Below are positions 8,838 through 16,791 of a stretch of 64,000 bases of DNA, one piece after another (within the stretch, counting starts at the first letter, position 1; every line of letters begins with the position of its first letter). A model generated the notes under the pieces. The model was not told where the DNA came from. It worked only from the letters and a program-made list of their open reading frames with translations, and did not search any database. The DNA is taken from contig PBMB01000022.1 in the NCBI GenBank assembly GCA_002722455.1, positions 1 through 64,000 on the forward strand. The letters run 5' to 3'. This stretch comes from Chloroflexota bacterium. Lineage in GTDB: Bacteria > Chloroflexota > Dehalococcoidia > Lucifugimonadales > GCA-2722455. The translations under genes were made by a program, and so were the position numbers.

Positions 8838-10451
8838 ATGATTAAAAAGACAATTTTAGCTTCAATCGTGGGTTCATTAGTGTTGGTCGGCTGTGGTGGC
8901 GGTGGTGAATCTGGCGGTTCTGATGGTGGTAATGGTTCAGCGACTGTAATTCAAGGTCGAGCAATCGATGGTTATATCAACGGTGCAACAGTTTTTTTGG
9001 ATAAAAATTTCAATGGTGTAAAAGATTCTGGCGAACAATCTGCAACTACAGGTGCAGAGGGTCTTTATAGTCTAGATTTATCGGGTGAAGTATGTCGAAA
9101 TTCAGCACCTCTTGTCGTATCAGTTCCAGTAGGCGCAATAGATGAACAGTTAGGTGTTGTCTCTGAGAAGTATACATTAACAATGCCACCAAAAGGTTTT
9201 GCAACAGGTGAAAGTGGAACTTTTGAAGGCATTCATGTAACACCATTAACAAGTATGGTATGGAATGAAATTCAAATAGAAGCAAGCAATCAAGGTGTTG
9301 AATTGGATTGTAATGAATTGGCGACTGCAAATTCAACACAATCAAACTGGTTAGAAGCAGAATTGGTAAAAGCACAAGACAATGTGGCTTCAACATTAGG
9401 TTTATCAGATTCTAACAAAAATGATATTTATTCAGATTATGTTGCTTCTCGTGATGATGATCTCCATATTAAAGCTCAAGAAATCGTAGAAGATTTCCAA
9501 GAAGTAGAGAAGATTAAAGACGAAGCTCCTTCTGGTTCTGAGGTTGTCTTACTTGATCCTTCTCGTCTTTCTGATTATGGAATTACATACGTTGAAGCTG
9601 ATGGTATTTCATACGTTTTAACAAAAACAGCAACAACTGAAACTGTTTCAAATCTGAATAACACTACTGAAAATTTCTACAAAAAAGTAAGTTCAGTGTT
9701 GGAAGATAATTCATTTATGTATACGTCTTCTTTGATTGAATACAATGGTGATTCTACTTCTTGTGAATTCGTCCAAAATGCAAAAGAAAAAGTGAATGAT
9801 TATTACCAAATTGAAACAGTAAGATCTAAAACAGCTTCTTCTGATTGTAGTTCAGCACCTTATGATAATCTAGAACAAACTATTACAGGTTATAAGTCAA
9901 CAACAGTTGATGGTGTTCAAGGTGAGGTTACAACTTCTCATAAAAGTGTAGCGGTATATTCTGCTGAATTAGTGTCAATTCCAACAACAGGAACAACATT
10001 AAGCGATGTAGAAAATACATTTGTAACATTACGCCAAGAATATCTTGATACAGATGTTTCACTTCAAGTAAAAGATTTCGAATCAGACTTTAGTGATACC
10101 CAATCAGGAACAGAACCAGATTCTTGGGTAAGGACTTACCAAGAAGACCACGAGATTATTTTTGGTAATGACAATCAAAGTGTTTACGTGAAGCGTGATA
10201 ATACAGGTATTTGGACTAGATCATTGTATAATCTAGAAGAAGATTACTGTATGTCTCAATATGTAGTAGATAATGGCAATAATCCAATGGACGATTGGGA
10301 TCAAGAGACAACAACAAATGGCACTAACGTTTGGGATTTTGGTGGTAATATGACAGATGCAGAGCATTATGCAGCTTGTCAATTGAACCAATCAAATTGG
10401 GATACAGATACAATCTATTGGCCTATCACTTCTGCAACCCCAGGTTTCTAA
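8838..10451 (+). CDS. Predicted lipoprotein with SdrD B-like motif
   Basis: Lipobox LVLVGC, Gly-rich linker, DGYINGATVFLDKNFNGVKDSGEQ. Confidence 0.8.
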   Translation: MIKKTILASIVGSLVLVGCGGGGESGGSDGGNGSATVIQGRAIDGYINGATVFLDKNFNGVKDSGEQSATTGAEGLYSLDLSGEVCRNSAPLVVSVPVGAIDEQLGVVSEKYTLTMPPKGFATGESGTFEGIHVTPLTSMVWNEIQIEASNQGVELDCNELATANSTQSNWLEAELVKAQDNVASTLGLSDSNKNDIYSDYVASRDDDLHIKAQEIVEDFQEVEKIKDEAPSGSEVVLLDPSRLSDYGITYVEADGISYVLTKTATTETVSNLNNTTENFYKKVSSVLEDNSFMYTSSLIEYNGDSTSCEFVQNAKEKVNDYYQIETVRSKTASSDCSSAPYDNLEQTITGYKSTTVDGVQGEVTTSHKSVAVYSAELVSIPTTGTTLSDVENTFVTLRQEYLDTDVSLQVKDFESDFSDTQSGTEPDSWVRTYQEDHEIIFGNDNQSVYVKRDNTGIWTRSLYNLEEDYCMSQYVVDNGNNPMDDWDQETTTNGTNVWDFGGNMTDAEHYAACQLNQSNWDTDTIYWPITSATPGF

Positions 10452-10472
10452 GAGGTAAAAGAAAAACATAAT

Positions 10473-10504
10473 AAAAAAAGAACACTTTGGTGTTCTTTTT
10501 TTAT
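10473..10504 (+). terminator. Intrinsic terminator
   Basis: AAAAGAACACTTTGGTGTTCTTTTT. Confidence 0.85.
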
Positions 10505-10578
10505 TTTTAAAAACAAATTATTGACTTGACATTTTCTTTTCTATATTATCAAAAAAAATTAAAATAAAAGGAATACAG

Positions 10579-11406
10579 ATGTTTTATGGTTTAGAGGAAT
10601 ATGGAAAAATAGCATTTGGCATATTTTTAACAATATGTTTTATATTTTCGATAATAAAAGAAAATATTGAAACACAGTGTTTCAGTCTTATGTCAGTATT
10701 TGAAAGAGGAATGGGATATGTAGTATTATATGGAGTTCCTTTATCATTTATTTATATCTTGGTGATATGTATTGAAGGAGTTTTATTCAAAGGCGAATTG
10801 TTTGGAAAAGAAAGATTAAATGGAATAGTAAAGATTGAAAGGATATTGGAATCAAGATATGGATATCACATATATTATCTTGAAGACAATCAAGCAAAAG
10901 GTATCTTAGTACCAAAAGAAAAGGCAAGAATAGAATTTTCTTCAAATAGATATAATGCACGAGAGCTGTATTATAGATTAACATTTTCTAGAGAAGGTAA
11001 TGTAATAGAAGCAGAAGGTAATTATGCAAAAATAATATTACCAAAAGGAGAAAAGCCTGAAAATTATCTAGGTAGGACAAGTAAATATTTACTTAGAGCA
11101 AACAAGGGCGATATTACTTTTAAAAATATAAAAAGAGACGAGTGTTTAAATGAAATTAGATATCAAGATGGTCAATTCTCATTTTATATATTAGAAGATT
11201 ACCTTACAGAATTTACCTTTAAAGAAAATGAAGCTTTAGATATTAAAGTTAAATTTACAAGGGGTGATACAAAAGGCAAGAAAGCTTGTTTAAACTTTGA
11301 TTACTATGAAACAATGAATGGAAATATTGTGAATAAATATCCACATAAAAACCATTTTGAAATAATAGTTCCAGAAGATTTTGAATTATCAGATTTGAAA
11401 AAATAA
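10579..11406 (+). CDS. Hypothetical protein with N-terminal transmembrane segments
   Basis: Hydrophobic N-terminus, complete ORF. Confidence 0.65.
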   Translation: MFYGLEEYGKIAFGIFLTICFIFSIIKENIETQCFSLMSVFERGMGYVVLYGVPLSFIYILVICIEGVLFKGELFGKERLNGIVKIERILESRYGYHIYYLEDNQAKGILVPKEKARIEFSSNRYNARELYYRLTFSREGNVIEAEGNYAKIILPKGEKPENYLGRTSKYLLRANKGDITFKNIKRDECLNEIRYQDGQFSFYILEDYLTEFTFKENEALDIKVKFTRGDTKGKKACLNFDYYETMNGNIVNKYPHKNHFEIIVPEDFELSDLKK

Positions 11407-11469
11407 AAAAAAGAACCTTCAAGGAGTATATAGTGAAAAATGTGTATATTCCGAGTGACTGAGTGAATT

Positions 11470-11494
11470 AAGCCCGTGACTACGGGCTTTTTTA
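11470..11494 (+). terminator. Intrinsic terminator
   Basis: AAGCCCGTgactACGGGCTTTTTT. Confidence 0.8.
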
Positions 11495-11638
11495 TTGGTT
11501 AAAAATGCATACACACTTTCGAAAATGTGTACGGAATGTATGTATATTTGAAAATCTTGTGTATTTTGGTTTGTATTTTAGCGAAAAAATACATATTATA
11601 CATAAAAAACACTATGTATACTCAAAGAAAAAGACAAC

Positions 11639-11702
11639 AAAAAAGTCCCAGAATAGGACTTTTTAAACGAATATACACATTAAAATCTACTGTATATAAC
11701 TT
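11639..11702. repeat. Terminator plus conserved ~40-bp element, copy A (copy B 59783-59842)
   Basis: gactttttaaacgaatatacacattaaaatctact[g/a]tatataa shared by both loci. Confidence 0.8.
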
Positions 11703-11723
11703 TTTGCAGTATTAAAAATTAAA

Positions 11724-12524
11724 TTAAACAACAGAAAAATGGCAAGTATTTTCTCTTAAATGCTTGATAAACAACTCATAAACTTTTAGTTCTTCCTTAG
11801 AGATAAACAAGAAATCAAGCTCTTTGATATGACTATGTGGAGGACAAGTATCAATGATTTGTCCACTTGGATTAAGTGTAAACTCTGACATCATAACAGT
11901 TTCAAATGAATCTTTTATAAATTCACATTCTTTCGTTCTGTCTTTAATTGTAAGATAAACCGTTCTCGCATTAGTAATTGGTGGCGGATAAGATTGCCAG
12001 AAATCAGGAACTTCTTCAAGAACCTCACATAATGTAATATCAATTTTATAGTCATTGTTGTCAGGGTGTTCCAAGAAAAACCTTAAATGATTTTTATTAT
12101 CGAGATTAAACAAGTAAGAGCCAAAACTAGATTCAATTTCATCAACAATCTCTTTCTTTTTCTTTTTGTTTAGATAGTTACCAACCGCTTTTTTAGATAA
12201 GAAATCTAAGATTTTTTTAATATCATCAGTCTGTGCGTCATTGGAAACTTTATATCTATTACCTTGTCCACGAAATGCGCCCATAATCCAAAAATGACCG
12301 CCATTGTCTAATGGAATATCCCAAACTTTCATTTTATTTTTATCTTCGTCTTTGAAGTTGAAATGTTTTTCACCAATCATATCACGAAATAAAATATTGT
12401 TGTTTTCTTTTAAAGAAGCTCCATTGTCTGCATTATATTTAATCCATTGTTCCCAAACAGTTGTGCTTTCCAAATCAAGCTTGTTCTCATTTATAAAGAT
12501 TTCTTTTAATTCAAGATTGTTCAT
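11724..12524 (-). CDS. Hypothetical protein
   Basis: Complete ORF. Confidence 0.7.
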   Translation of the reverse strand: MNNLELKEIFINENKLDLESTTVWEQWIKYNADNGASLKENNNILFRDMIGEKHFNFKDEDKNKMKVWDIPLDNGGHFWIMGAFRGQGNRYKVSNDAQTDDIKKILDFLSKKAVGNYLNKKKKKEIVDEIESSFGSYLFNLDNKNHLRFFLEHPDNNDYKIDITLCEVLEEVPDFWQSYPPPITNARTVYLTIKDRTKECEFIKDSFETVMMSEFTLNPSGQIIDTCPPHSHIKELDFLFISKEELKVYELFIKHLRENTCHFSVV

Positions 12525-12919
12525 TTTTTACCTACCATATCACATATTTCTTGATAATCATTGACTGATTTCATCAGTGCGTCATACTCTTCAACTTCAA
12601 ATATATATTTTGGTTCTATGCCTATAACGTGACTGTGCGAATTAGAATTGAAAACAGCACTCATTTTATCTGATAGAAGGAAAAGATTAAGTTTAACTCT
12701 TTGAAGATCTTCTTTCTTGATATAATGACCTAAATATTTATAAGAAAAATCTCTTTCTTCGACAAAAGAGACCTCATATTGACTCTCAATATGAAAGCCT
12801 TCTTTTGTTTTTGCCAAAAATGAAAGAATCTCAGAATAGGGCATTGAGAAATAACCAGTTAATTTTCCAACCTCTTTTTGAATTTTTACGACATCTTCTT
12901 TTTTTAGTTCAACTTGCAT
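12521..12919 (-). CDS. Hypothetical protein
   Basis: Probable start at MQVELKKEDV; overlaps following gene by 4 nt. Confidence 0.65.
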   Translation of the reverse strand: MQVELKKEDVVKIQKEVGKLTGYFSMPYSEILSFLAKTKEGFHIESQYEVSFVEERDFSYKYLGHYIKKEDLQRVKLNLFLLSDKMSAVFNSNSHSHVIGIEPKYIFEVEEYDALMKSVNDYQEICDMVGKK

Positions 12920-13030
12920 AGAATCCTCAATATAATTAACGGTATTATTATACAGAAAAAAGTTAAAGAAAACAACTTGAAAAAAATTAAAAAGTAAACT
13001 AAAATAAGTTTTTAATTGGAGAATTTTTAG

Positions 13031-13357
13031 ATGCAACCATATTTAGTTTTTGGATACGGAATAAGAGTTAACGAATTACCAAAAGAAAAACAAGAATCAT
13101 TAATTAGAGAAGACGGATTATATGGCTTCTTTGAAGATTATGAAGAAGATACTTCTATTCTTTATTTGGTTTATAGTAGTCCATTCTCAGATAGTAGAGA
13201 AGAACGAAAAACATTAACACCGTGGAATGCAAGTTTTAAAGAAATTGAATCTTTTAAAAAGAACAAAAAGAAAGAAGTTTCTGAGGCTTTGAAAGAGCTA
13301 GGTTTAGAAAATTATGAGCATCTTGTGGATTTTCATATTTCAACAACAGAGATTTAA
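13031..13357 (+). CDS. Hypothetical protein
   Basis: Complete ORF. Confidence 0.6.
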   Translation: MQPYLVFGYGIRVNELPKEKQESLIREDGLYGFFEDYEEDTSILYLVYSSPFSDSREERKTLTPWNASFKEIESFKKNKKKEVSEALKELGLENYEHLVDFHISTTEI

Positions 13358-13427
13358 AATTAAGAGTCAAGAGTTGATTTGTTTCACCTTACCTTTATTA
13401 TGTAAGAGTAAGGATTTGGTGGTGCTT

Positions 13428-13619
13428 ATGTTAGATTCAGCATTGGTAGTAGGTTCAGCGATATTAGGTCAAATGTCTGATAGATATAAAAATTCATTAG
13501 CAGAAGAGATTCAGATAAAGATAGCAGATCAAGAAGAATTAGTAACTATAAGATTAGATACAAACAATTATGACTTATCAATAAAAGAAAGAATAGACTT
13601 ATTGGAAAAATGTAAATAA
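13428..13619 (+). CDS. Hypothetical small protein
   Basis: Internal start MLDSALVVGSAILG more plausible than 13314. Confidence 0.45.
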   Translation: MLDSALVVGSAILGQMSDRYKNSLAEEIQIKIADQEELVTIRLDTNNYDLSIKERIDLLEKCK

Positions 13620-13620
13620 T

Positions 13621-13650
13621 TAAAAGACCTCAAGATGAGGTCTTTTTTAA
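13621..13650 (+). terminator. Intrinsic terminator
   Basis: AAAAGACCTCaagatGAGGTCTTTTTT. Confidence 0.85.
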
Positions 13651-13669
13651 TAAGTTAAACAAAAAAAGG

Positions 13670-13698
13670 TTGCCTTTTATCTGAAAAAAGGCTATAAT
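13670..13698 (+). promoter_or_regulatory. Sigma70-type promoter TTGCCT-N17-TATAAT
   Basis: Hexamers at 13670-13675 and 13693-13698. Confidence 0.7.
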
Positions 13699-13746
13699 GT
13701 AATTTCAATGAATAATTTTTTAAGAAAAAAAGGTAATAGATTTAAA

Positions 13747-13788
13747 ATGAAAGCTTTAAGAGCAACAACTACGATGATTATTATTTAA
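13747..13788 (+). CDS. Leader peptide MKALRATTTMIII (Thr/Met/Ile run)
   Basis: ATG AAA GCT TTA AGA GCA ACA ACT ACG ATG ATT ATT ATT TAA between promoter and terminator hairpins. Confidence 0.65.
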   Translation: MKALRATTTMIII

Positions 13789-13816
13789 GCTGACTTCTTA
13801 CAGGAGTCGGCTTTTG
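13788..13816 (+). terminator. Hairpin/attenuator directly after leader 1
   Basis: AGCTGACTTC-ttaca-GGAGTCGGCT then TTTT; 10-bp stem. Confidence 0.7.
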
Positions 13817-13836
13817 TGGTTGGCTCTCAGAAAAAG

Positions 13837-13878
13837 AAACCTCTGTTAGTCAACAATGACAAACAGAGGTTTTTTTAT
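13837..13878 (+). terminator. Intrinsic terminator of leader cassette 1
   Basis: AAACCTCTGTT / AACAGAGGTTT 11-bp stem followed by TTTT. Confidence 0.85.
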
Positions 13879-13968
13879 GCGTTCAATAAGACACGTAGGG
13901 TAGTGTATTAAATTAACATAAAGCATTGATTTTAAAGAAAAAAAATTTAAAAAAGTTTAAAAAAAGCA

Positions 13969-13997
13969 TTGACAAGTTTTATTTAATAGATTATACT
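13969..13997 (+). promoter_or_regulatory. Sigma70-type promoter TTGACA-N17-TATACT of tRNA operon
   Basis: Consensus -35 at 13969-13974, one-off -10 at 13992-13997, 17-bp spacer. Confidence 0.85.
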
Positions 13998-14064
13998 TAG
14001 TTACACAAGGTGAGAGAAAGAAGAAACACTTACAAAAACATTTAAAAGAGAAAAGGTATTTATT

Positions 14065-14112
14065 ATGAACATGCAAATTACGATTATTATGACGATGACA
14101 ATTATTAACTAA
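14065..14112 (+). CDS. Leader peptide MNMQITIIMTMTIIN
   Basis: AAAAGG SD; 11 of 14 non-start codons are ATT, ATG, ACG or ACA; ends 2 nt before attenuator-like structure. Confidence 0.75.
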   Translation: MNMQITIIMTMTIIN

Positions 14113-14113
14113 A

Positions 14114-14204
14114 TACAAGCGAACAATTTCAATTGGTTGGCTTGTATAAAAAGCCAACCGATAAGAACAGCCCTTATCGGATAGACTCTGGTAAGGGCTT
14201 TTTG
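14114..14204 (+). promoter_or_regulatory. Five-segment attenuator with terminator
   Basis: Pairings 14114-14120:14140-14146; 14134-14143:14151-14160; 14158-14165:14173-14180; terminator 14169-14176:14192-14199 followed by T-run; adjacent pairings mutually exclusive. Confidence 0.7.
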
Positions 14205-14223
14205 GTTTAAAGAAATAAATAAT

Positions 14224-14300
14224 GGATATGTAGCTCAGTTGGTTAGAGCACAACTCTCATAAAGTTGAGGTCGCTGGTTCAATTCCAGCCATATCTACCA
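14224..14300 (+). tRNA. tRNA anticodon CAU (Met or Ile2)
   Basis: Cloverleaf; stem caact/agttg, loop ctcataa; encoded CCA. Confidence 0.9.
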
Positions 14301-14310
14301 AATATAATAT

Positions 14311-14384
14311 GCTTTCATAGTTCAACGGTAGAACCTCCGACTGATAATCGGGAAATACAAGTTCAAGTCTTGTTGAAAGCACCA
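14311..14384 (+). tRNA. tRNA-Ile anticodon GAU
   Basis: Cloverleaf gctttca/tgaaagc; loop ctgataa; encoded CCA. Confidence 0.85.
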
Positions 14385-14389
14385 AAAAT

Positions 14390-14466
14390 GCTGATATAGC
14401 TCCAACTGGTAGAGCGTCTGTTTTGTAATCAGAATGTTGTGGGTTCGAGTCCTACTATCAGCACCA
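14390..14466 (+). tRNA. tRNA-Thr anticodon UGU
   Basis: Acceptor gctgata/tatcagc; loop tttgtaa; CCA. Confidence 0.85.
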
Positions 14467-14474
14467 GAAAATTT

Positions 14475-14551
14475 GGATATATAGCTCAGTCGGTTAGAGC
14501 GTTCGCCTGATAAGCGAGAGGTCGCAAGTTCAATTCTTGCTATATCCACCA
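14475..14551 (+). tRNA. tRNA-Ile anticodon GAU
   Basis: Acceptor ggatata/tatatcc; stem ttcgc/gcgag, loop ctgataa; CCA. Confidence 0.9.
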
Positions 14552-14559
14552 TAAAATAT

Positions 14560-14633
14560 GCTTTCATAGTTCAACGGTAGAACACCCGACTGATAATCGG
14601 GAAATACAAGTTCAAGTCTTGTTGAAAGCACCA
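14560..14633 (+). tRNA. tRNA-Ile anticodon GAU (near-duplicate of 14311-14384)
   Basis: Differs from 14311 copy only around the anticodon stem; CCA. Confidence 0.85.
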
Positions 14634-14638
14634 ATGAT

Positions 14639-14714
14639 ACTCTCATAGCTCAGTTGGTAGAGCAGCAGCCCGATAAGCTGTTGGTCACTGGTTCAAGTCC
14701 AGTTGGGAGTACCA
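14639..14714 (+). tRNA. tRNA anticodon GAU with C33
   Basis: Stem gcagc/gctgt, loop ccgataa; acceptor actctca/tgggagt; CCA. Confidence 0.8.
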
Positions 14715-14715
14715 C

Positions 14716-14791
14716 GGATACATAGCTCAGTAGGTAGAGCATTCGACCGATAATCGAAAGGTCACAGGTTCAATCCCTGTTGTATCCACCA
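14716..14791 (+). tRNA. tRNA anticodon GAU with C33
   Basis: Stem ttcga/tcgaa, loop ccgataa; acceptor ggataca/tgtatcc; CCA. Confidence 0.8.
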
Positions 14792-14796
14792 AATTT

Positions 14797-14873
14797 GCTG
14801 ATGTAGCTCCAATTGGTAGAGCGTCTGTTTTGTAATCAGAATGTTGTAGGTTCGAGTCCTATCATCAGCACCA
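14797..14873 (+). tRNA. tRNA-Thr anticodon UGU (near-duplicate of 14390-14466)
   Basis: Loop tttgtaa; CCA. Confidence 0.85.
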
Positions 14874-14883
14874 AAATAACATT

Positions 14884-14961
14884 GGACATATAGCTCAGTC
14901 TGGTTAGAGCATCCCGTTCATATTGGGAAGGTCGGTGGTTCGAATCCACCTATGTCTACCA
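14884..14961 (+). tRNA. tRNA anticodon CAU (Met or Ile2)
   Basis: Stem tcccg/tggga, loop ttcatat; CCA. Confidence 0.85.
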
Positions 14962-14966
14962 TATTT

Positions 14967-15042
14967 GCTGAAATAGCTCAATTGGTAGAGCACCGCTTTT
15001 GTAATGCGAAGGTTGTGGGTTCGACTCCCATTTTCAGCTCCA
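14967..15042 (+). tRNA. tRNA-Thr anticodon UGU
   Basis: Acceptor gctgaaa/tttcagc; loop tttgtaa; weak anticodon stem; CCA. Confidence 0.75.
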
Positions 15043-15051
15043 AGAAAAAAT

Positions 15052-15080
15052 AAAAGCACGTTACCTAACGTGCTTTTTTT
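15052..15080. terminator. tRNA operon terminator (bidirectional)
   Basis: AAAAGCACGTT-acct-AACGTGCTTTTTTT. Confidence 0.9.
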
Positions 15081-15082
15081 GT

Positions 15083-15943
15083 TTATAAATCTTTAATCCT
15101 AGTGTTTTTTTCAATTGTTATTAAATTATCAAGTTTCCGTTCTAATCGCTTTTTGTAATCAGCTTCATTATCTTTAATAACTTTAAATAAATAATTAATA
15201 GCTTGATATTCAATTTCATTAAGTTTTCGATCTTCCAATTTTTCATTAACTTCTTTCATTAGTTCTTCGTTATGAGAGATTTCATAAATCGTATCTTGTA
15301 AATCACGAGATGATTTTACTGCATTTTGTCTGTCTTTGAAAAACTCTTTAATGTTTTTACACTCTTTGCTCTTATACTTTCTATCAAGAATAAGTAGATA
15401 GCCTAAGAAAAAAAGTCCATTAAAAACAACAAAATGTGCTGCATAATTGAGTAGCATTAAATTTTCAAATTGAATAAAGTTTGGATATTCAGTTTTGTGC
15501 TTATATGTTAATAAAGCAAATGTTAGAACAAATGAAATACAGAAGGACATACTTGCATAAGAAGTGTTTTCTGATTTTACTTCTTTAAAAGTGCGACCTT
15601 CTTCTTTATGAAATGAAGCTTTTACAGAAGAACTTATTTTTGCCAATATATGTTTTTTACCAAATCGTTTTATATTCAAAAATCGCATAGTAAAATGAGA
15701 AACAAAGCAATATATAAAATATAAAGAAATAAACTGAACAACAAAGTCAGAGGCAAGTTCTTTATACTCTGGGTAATCTGCTTTTGTTACACTATAACTC
15801 GTAAAAAGAAAATATGAGCAAAGACCAATCAAAACGATGAAGAAAATCTTTTCAATCAAAGATTCCAGATATCGCTCATTGTAAAGTAACTTCAAAGTCG
15901 TCTTGTGACTTTCTTTGAACTCTCTTAAATATTGTGTATTCAT
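15083..15943 (-). CDS. Membrane protein with C-terminal charged helical region
   Basis: Several hydrophobic segments then Lys/Glu-rich C-terminus. Confidence 0.7.
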   Translation of the reverse strand: MNTQYLREFKESHKTTLKLLYNERYLESLIEKIFFIVLIGLCSYFLFTSYSVTKADYPEYKELASDFVVQFISLYFIYCFVSHFTMRFLNIKRFGKKHILAKISSSVKASFHKEEGRTFKEVKSENTSYASMSFCISFVLTFALLTYKHKTEYPNFIQFENLMLLNYAAHFVVFNGLFFLGYLLILDRKYKSKECKNIKEFFKDRQNAVKSSRDLQDTIYEISHNEELMKEVNEKLEDRKLNEIEYQAINYLFKVIKDNEADYKKRLERKLDNLITIEKNTRIKDL

Positions 15944-16078
15944 AATATTACCTTTTTTTCGACTTCAATAATTATAACATAAAGAGCATATAAGAAACAA
16001 ACTAAAAAACAGGTGTATTTTAATACTTAAATCTGTTATAATGGGAAGATTTAATAGAATTGGAATATGGAGTTTAAA

Positions 16079-16669
16079 TTGAATAATTTATTTTTTTACA
16101 ACGAACTAAATAAAGAAGATTCTAAAATAGATAAAGAAAGCTTTGAATCATTTTTTTATGAAGAAGGCGGTAGAAGTTTTAATTTTTTCTTAAAAATGAA
16201 TACTAGAATAAACAATTATCCAGTCAATTTAAATATAGAAATAGTAGAAAGACAAGATGATTCAGCTCTTTATATAAGAATGTCAAGCGAAGGTACGGAA
16301 AAAGAAAGACTAAGCCTTCAAGAGACAGAGTTGATAACTTTAGAAATATTTCCATTATTAAAAGACATACTAGGAGCAGAATTAGCAAAAAGTCTATTTT
16401 CAATAGAATGTTTTTATCCTCTTTTGGATATAAGGCGATACAGTGCATGTATTTACATGCCGCCAAATAAACATTTTTTCAAAGACGCTTGGTTTACTGA
16501 TTTGGTTAAAAATGGTTTAAGATTTAAGGATTTGGATAGAACTTTTGAAATATTAACACAAGAAAATACAATGAAATATTATGAAGCATTCTTTTTTGAT
16601 TTAATAGAGTTATCGACAGAAGAAAATGAGGATTGGCTCGATATGATAGAATTGGAATTTGGAGTTTAA
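16079..16669 (+). CDS. ELNFGV-tail family paralogue (TTG start)
   Basis: TTG at 16079 after GGAG in ghost tail; ends DWLDMIELEFGV. Confidence 0.75.
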   Translation: MNNLFFYNELNKEDSKIDKESFESFFYEEGGRSFNFFLKMNTRINNYPVNLNIEIVERQDDSALYIRMSSEGTEKERLSLQETELITLEIFPLLKDILGAELAKSLFSIECFYPLLDIRRYSACIYMPPNKHFFKDAWFTDLVKNGLRFKDLDRTFEILTQENTMKYYEAFFFDLIELSTEENEDWLDMIELEFGV

Positions 16670-16672
16670 TCT

Positions 16673-16759
16673 ATGATTAATTTAGAAAAATACAAATTAT
16701 TAAATCATTTAATAAAGCTTAATAAAGAAAATAAAATGGAAAAGCTAGTCAGATTTTGA
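16673..16759 (+). pseudogene. Short 28-aa ORF after family gene, possible truncated copy
   Basis: MINLEKYKLLNHLIKLNKENKMEKLVRF*, SD GGAG in preceding tail. Confidence 0.35.
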
Positions 16760-16791
16760 TATAATAGAGTCAATTATATTAGGAGTTTATT

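Noticed and set aside
9046-9396. Minus-strand 116-aa ORF within the lipoprotein gene
   Set aside because: Fully antisense to a well-supported CDS; Leu/His-rich shadow translation
11527-11715. 62-aa ORF in the TGTGTA-rich region
   Set aside because: Low-complexity, overlaps the terminator/repeat element, no credible RBS
13747-14112. Leaders as ordinary thrL/ilv leaders of an amino-acid biosynthesis operon
   Set aside because: No thr or ilv biosynthetic genes follow; the next transcribed genes are the tRNAs, ending in a terminator at 15052
13957-14567. Minus-strand ORFs 13957..14253 and 14322..14567
   Set aside because: Antisense to leader/tRNA genes; the 'RIELATSRLSGERSNRLSYISKFSGADSRTRTHN' type sequence is the classic spurious translation of tRNA antisense
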